Assembly (NCBI GenBank): GCA_003232015.1
Contig: QIKU01000150.1
Coordinates: 1 to 15,232 of the forward strand
Direction: 5' to 3'
DNA: 15,232 bases
Source of the DNA: Gammaproteobacteria bacterium
GTDB taxonomy: Bacteria; Pseudomonadota; Gammaproteobacteria; UBA6429
Below are positions 15,174-15,232 of the stretch, piece after piece. The position numbers and the translations under genes are program-made. How positions within the stretch are numbered: the first letter of the stretch is position 1; the number at the start of each line of letters is the position of its first letter. The notes under the pieces were generated by a model. That model was not told the DNA's origin. It made no database searches and worked only from the letters and a program-made list of their open reading frames with translations.

Positions 15174-15232
15174 TGGAGCAGCCAGTGGTTAAAAAGAACT
15201 GTAAATATTTAATCTTTCATATTTTTAATCTT

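Noticed and set aside
15139..15232. Extension of the oxygenase reading frame upstream through the C9 tract as a phase-variable coding region
   Set aside because: In the gene's frame there is no ATG, GTG or TTG between the tract and an upstream TGA, and the ATG in another frame near the right edge closes after three codons.
1..15232. CRISPR arrays, tRNA or rRNA genes, prophage or defence genes
   Set aside because: I scanned the gaps and gene products and saw no spaced direct repeats, no tRNA-like cloverleaf in any gap, and no phage, nuclease or toxin-antitoxin families.

Overview
The window looks like chromosomal DNA of a gammaproteobacterium with moderate to low G+C. This rests on the prmB - small protein - aroC - MFS neighbourhood, on PrmB itself (the ribosomal L3 glutamine methyltransferase), and on the paired orphan fliK-like and flhB-C-terminal-like genes. 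I cannot name a genus from the sequence alone. All family assignments come from motifs and remembered family sequences; no search was run.

Layout. (1) 1-3141, minus strand: an alpha-glucan phosphorylase (glgP) followed by the N-terminal part of a plasma-membrane H+-type P-type ATPase that runs off the left edge at its TGES motif. This block is visibly richer in G+C than the rest. (2) 3142-3580: a long intergenic region with a good sigma70-type promoter for glgP and a 159-bp palindromic MITE-like element flanked by TA dinucleotides. (3) 3581-5172, minus strand: a FliK-like protein and a small FlhB-C-terminal-like protein, overlapping by ATGA and not in a flagellar cluster. (4) 5289-6224, plus strand and divergent from (3): an unusual GYF_2 domain - transmembrane - pentapeptide-repeat protein. 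(5) 6309-8133, plus strand: mogA, prmB and a small acidic protein of unknown function, joined by overlapping stop and start codons. (6) 8145-10523, minus strand: a membrane-bound 4-helix sensor - PAS - GGDEF - EAL protein of c-di-GMP turnover, lying in the middle of an otherwise collinear housekeeping group. (7) 10844-13135, plus strand: aroC (chorismate synthase) and an HcaT-like MFS transporter. (8) 13286-14605, plus strand: an FAD-dependent malate:quinone oxidoreductase of the Helicobacter type, tail to tail (5 bp apart) with (9) 14611-15138, minus strand, a small putative 2-oxoglutarate/Fe(II) oxygenase. A run of nine G (C on the gene strand) lies just upstream of that last start codon.

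Functionally the window is mostly housekeeping: glycogen breakdown, molybdenum cofactor synthesis, ribosomal protein modification, aromatic amino acid synthesis and a TCA-cycle quinone reductase, with a c-di-GMP signalling gene. I see no defence, CRISPR, phage or secondary-metabolite system. The least explained items are the palindromic mobile element, the GYF_2-pentapeptide membrane protein, the small protein after prmB, and the homopolymer-preceded oxygenase.
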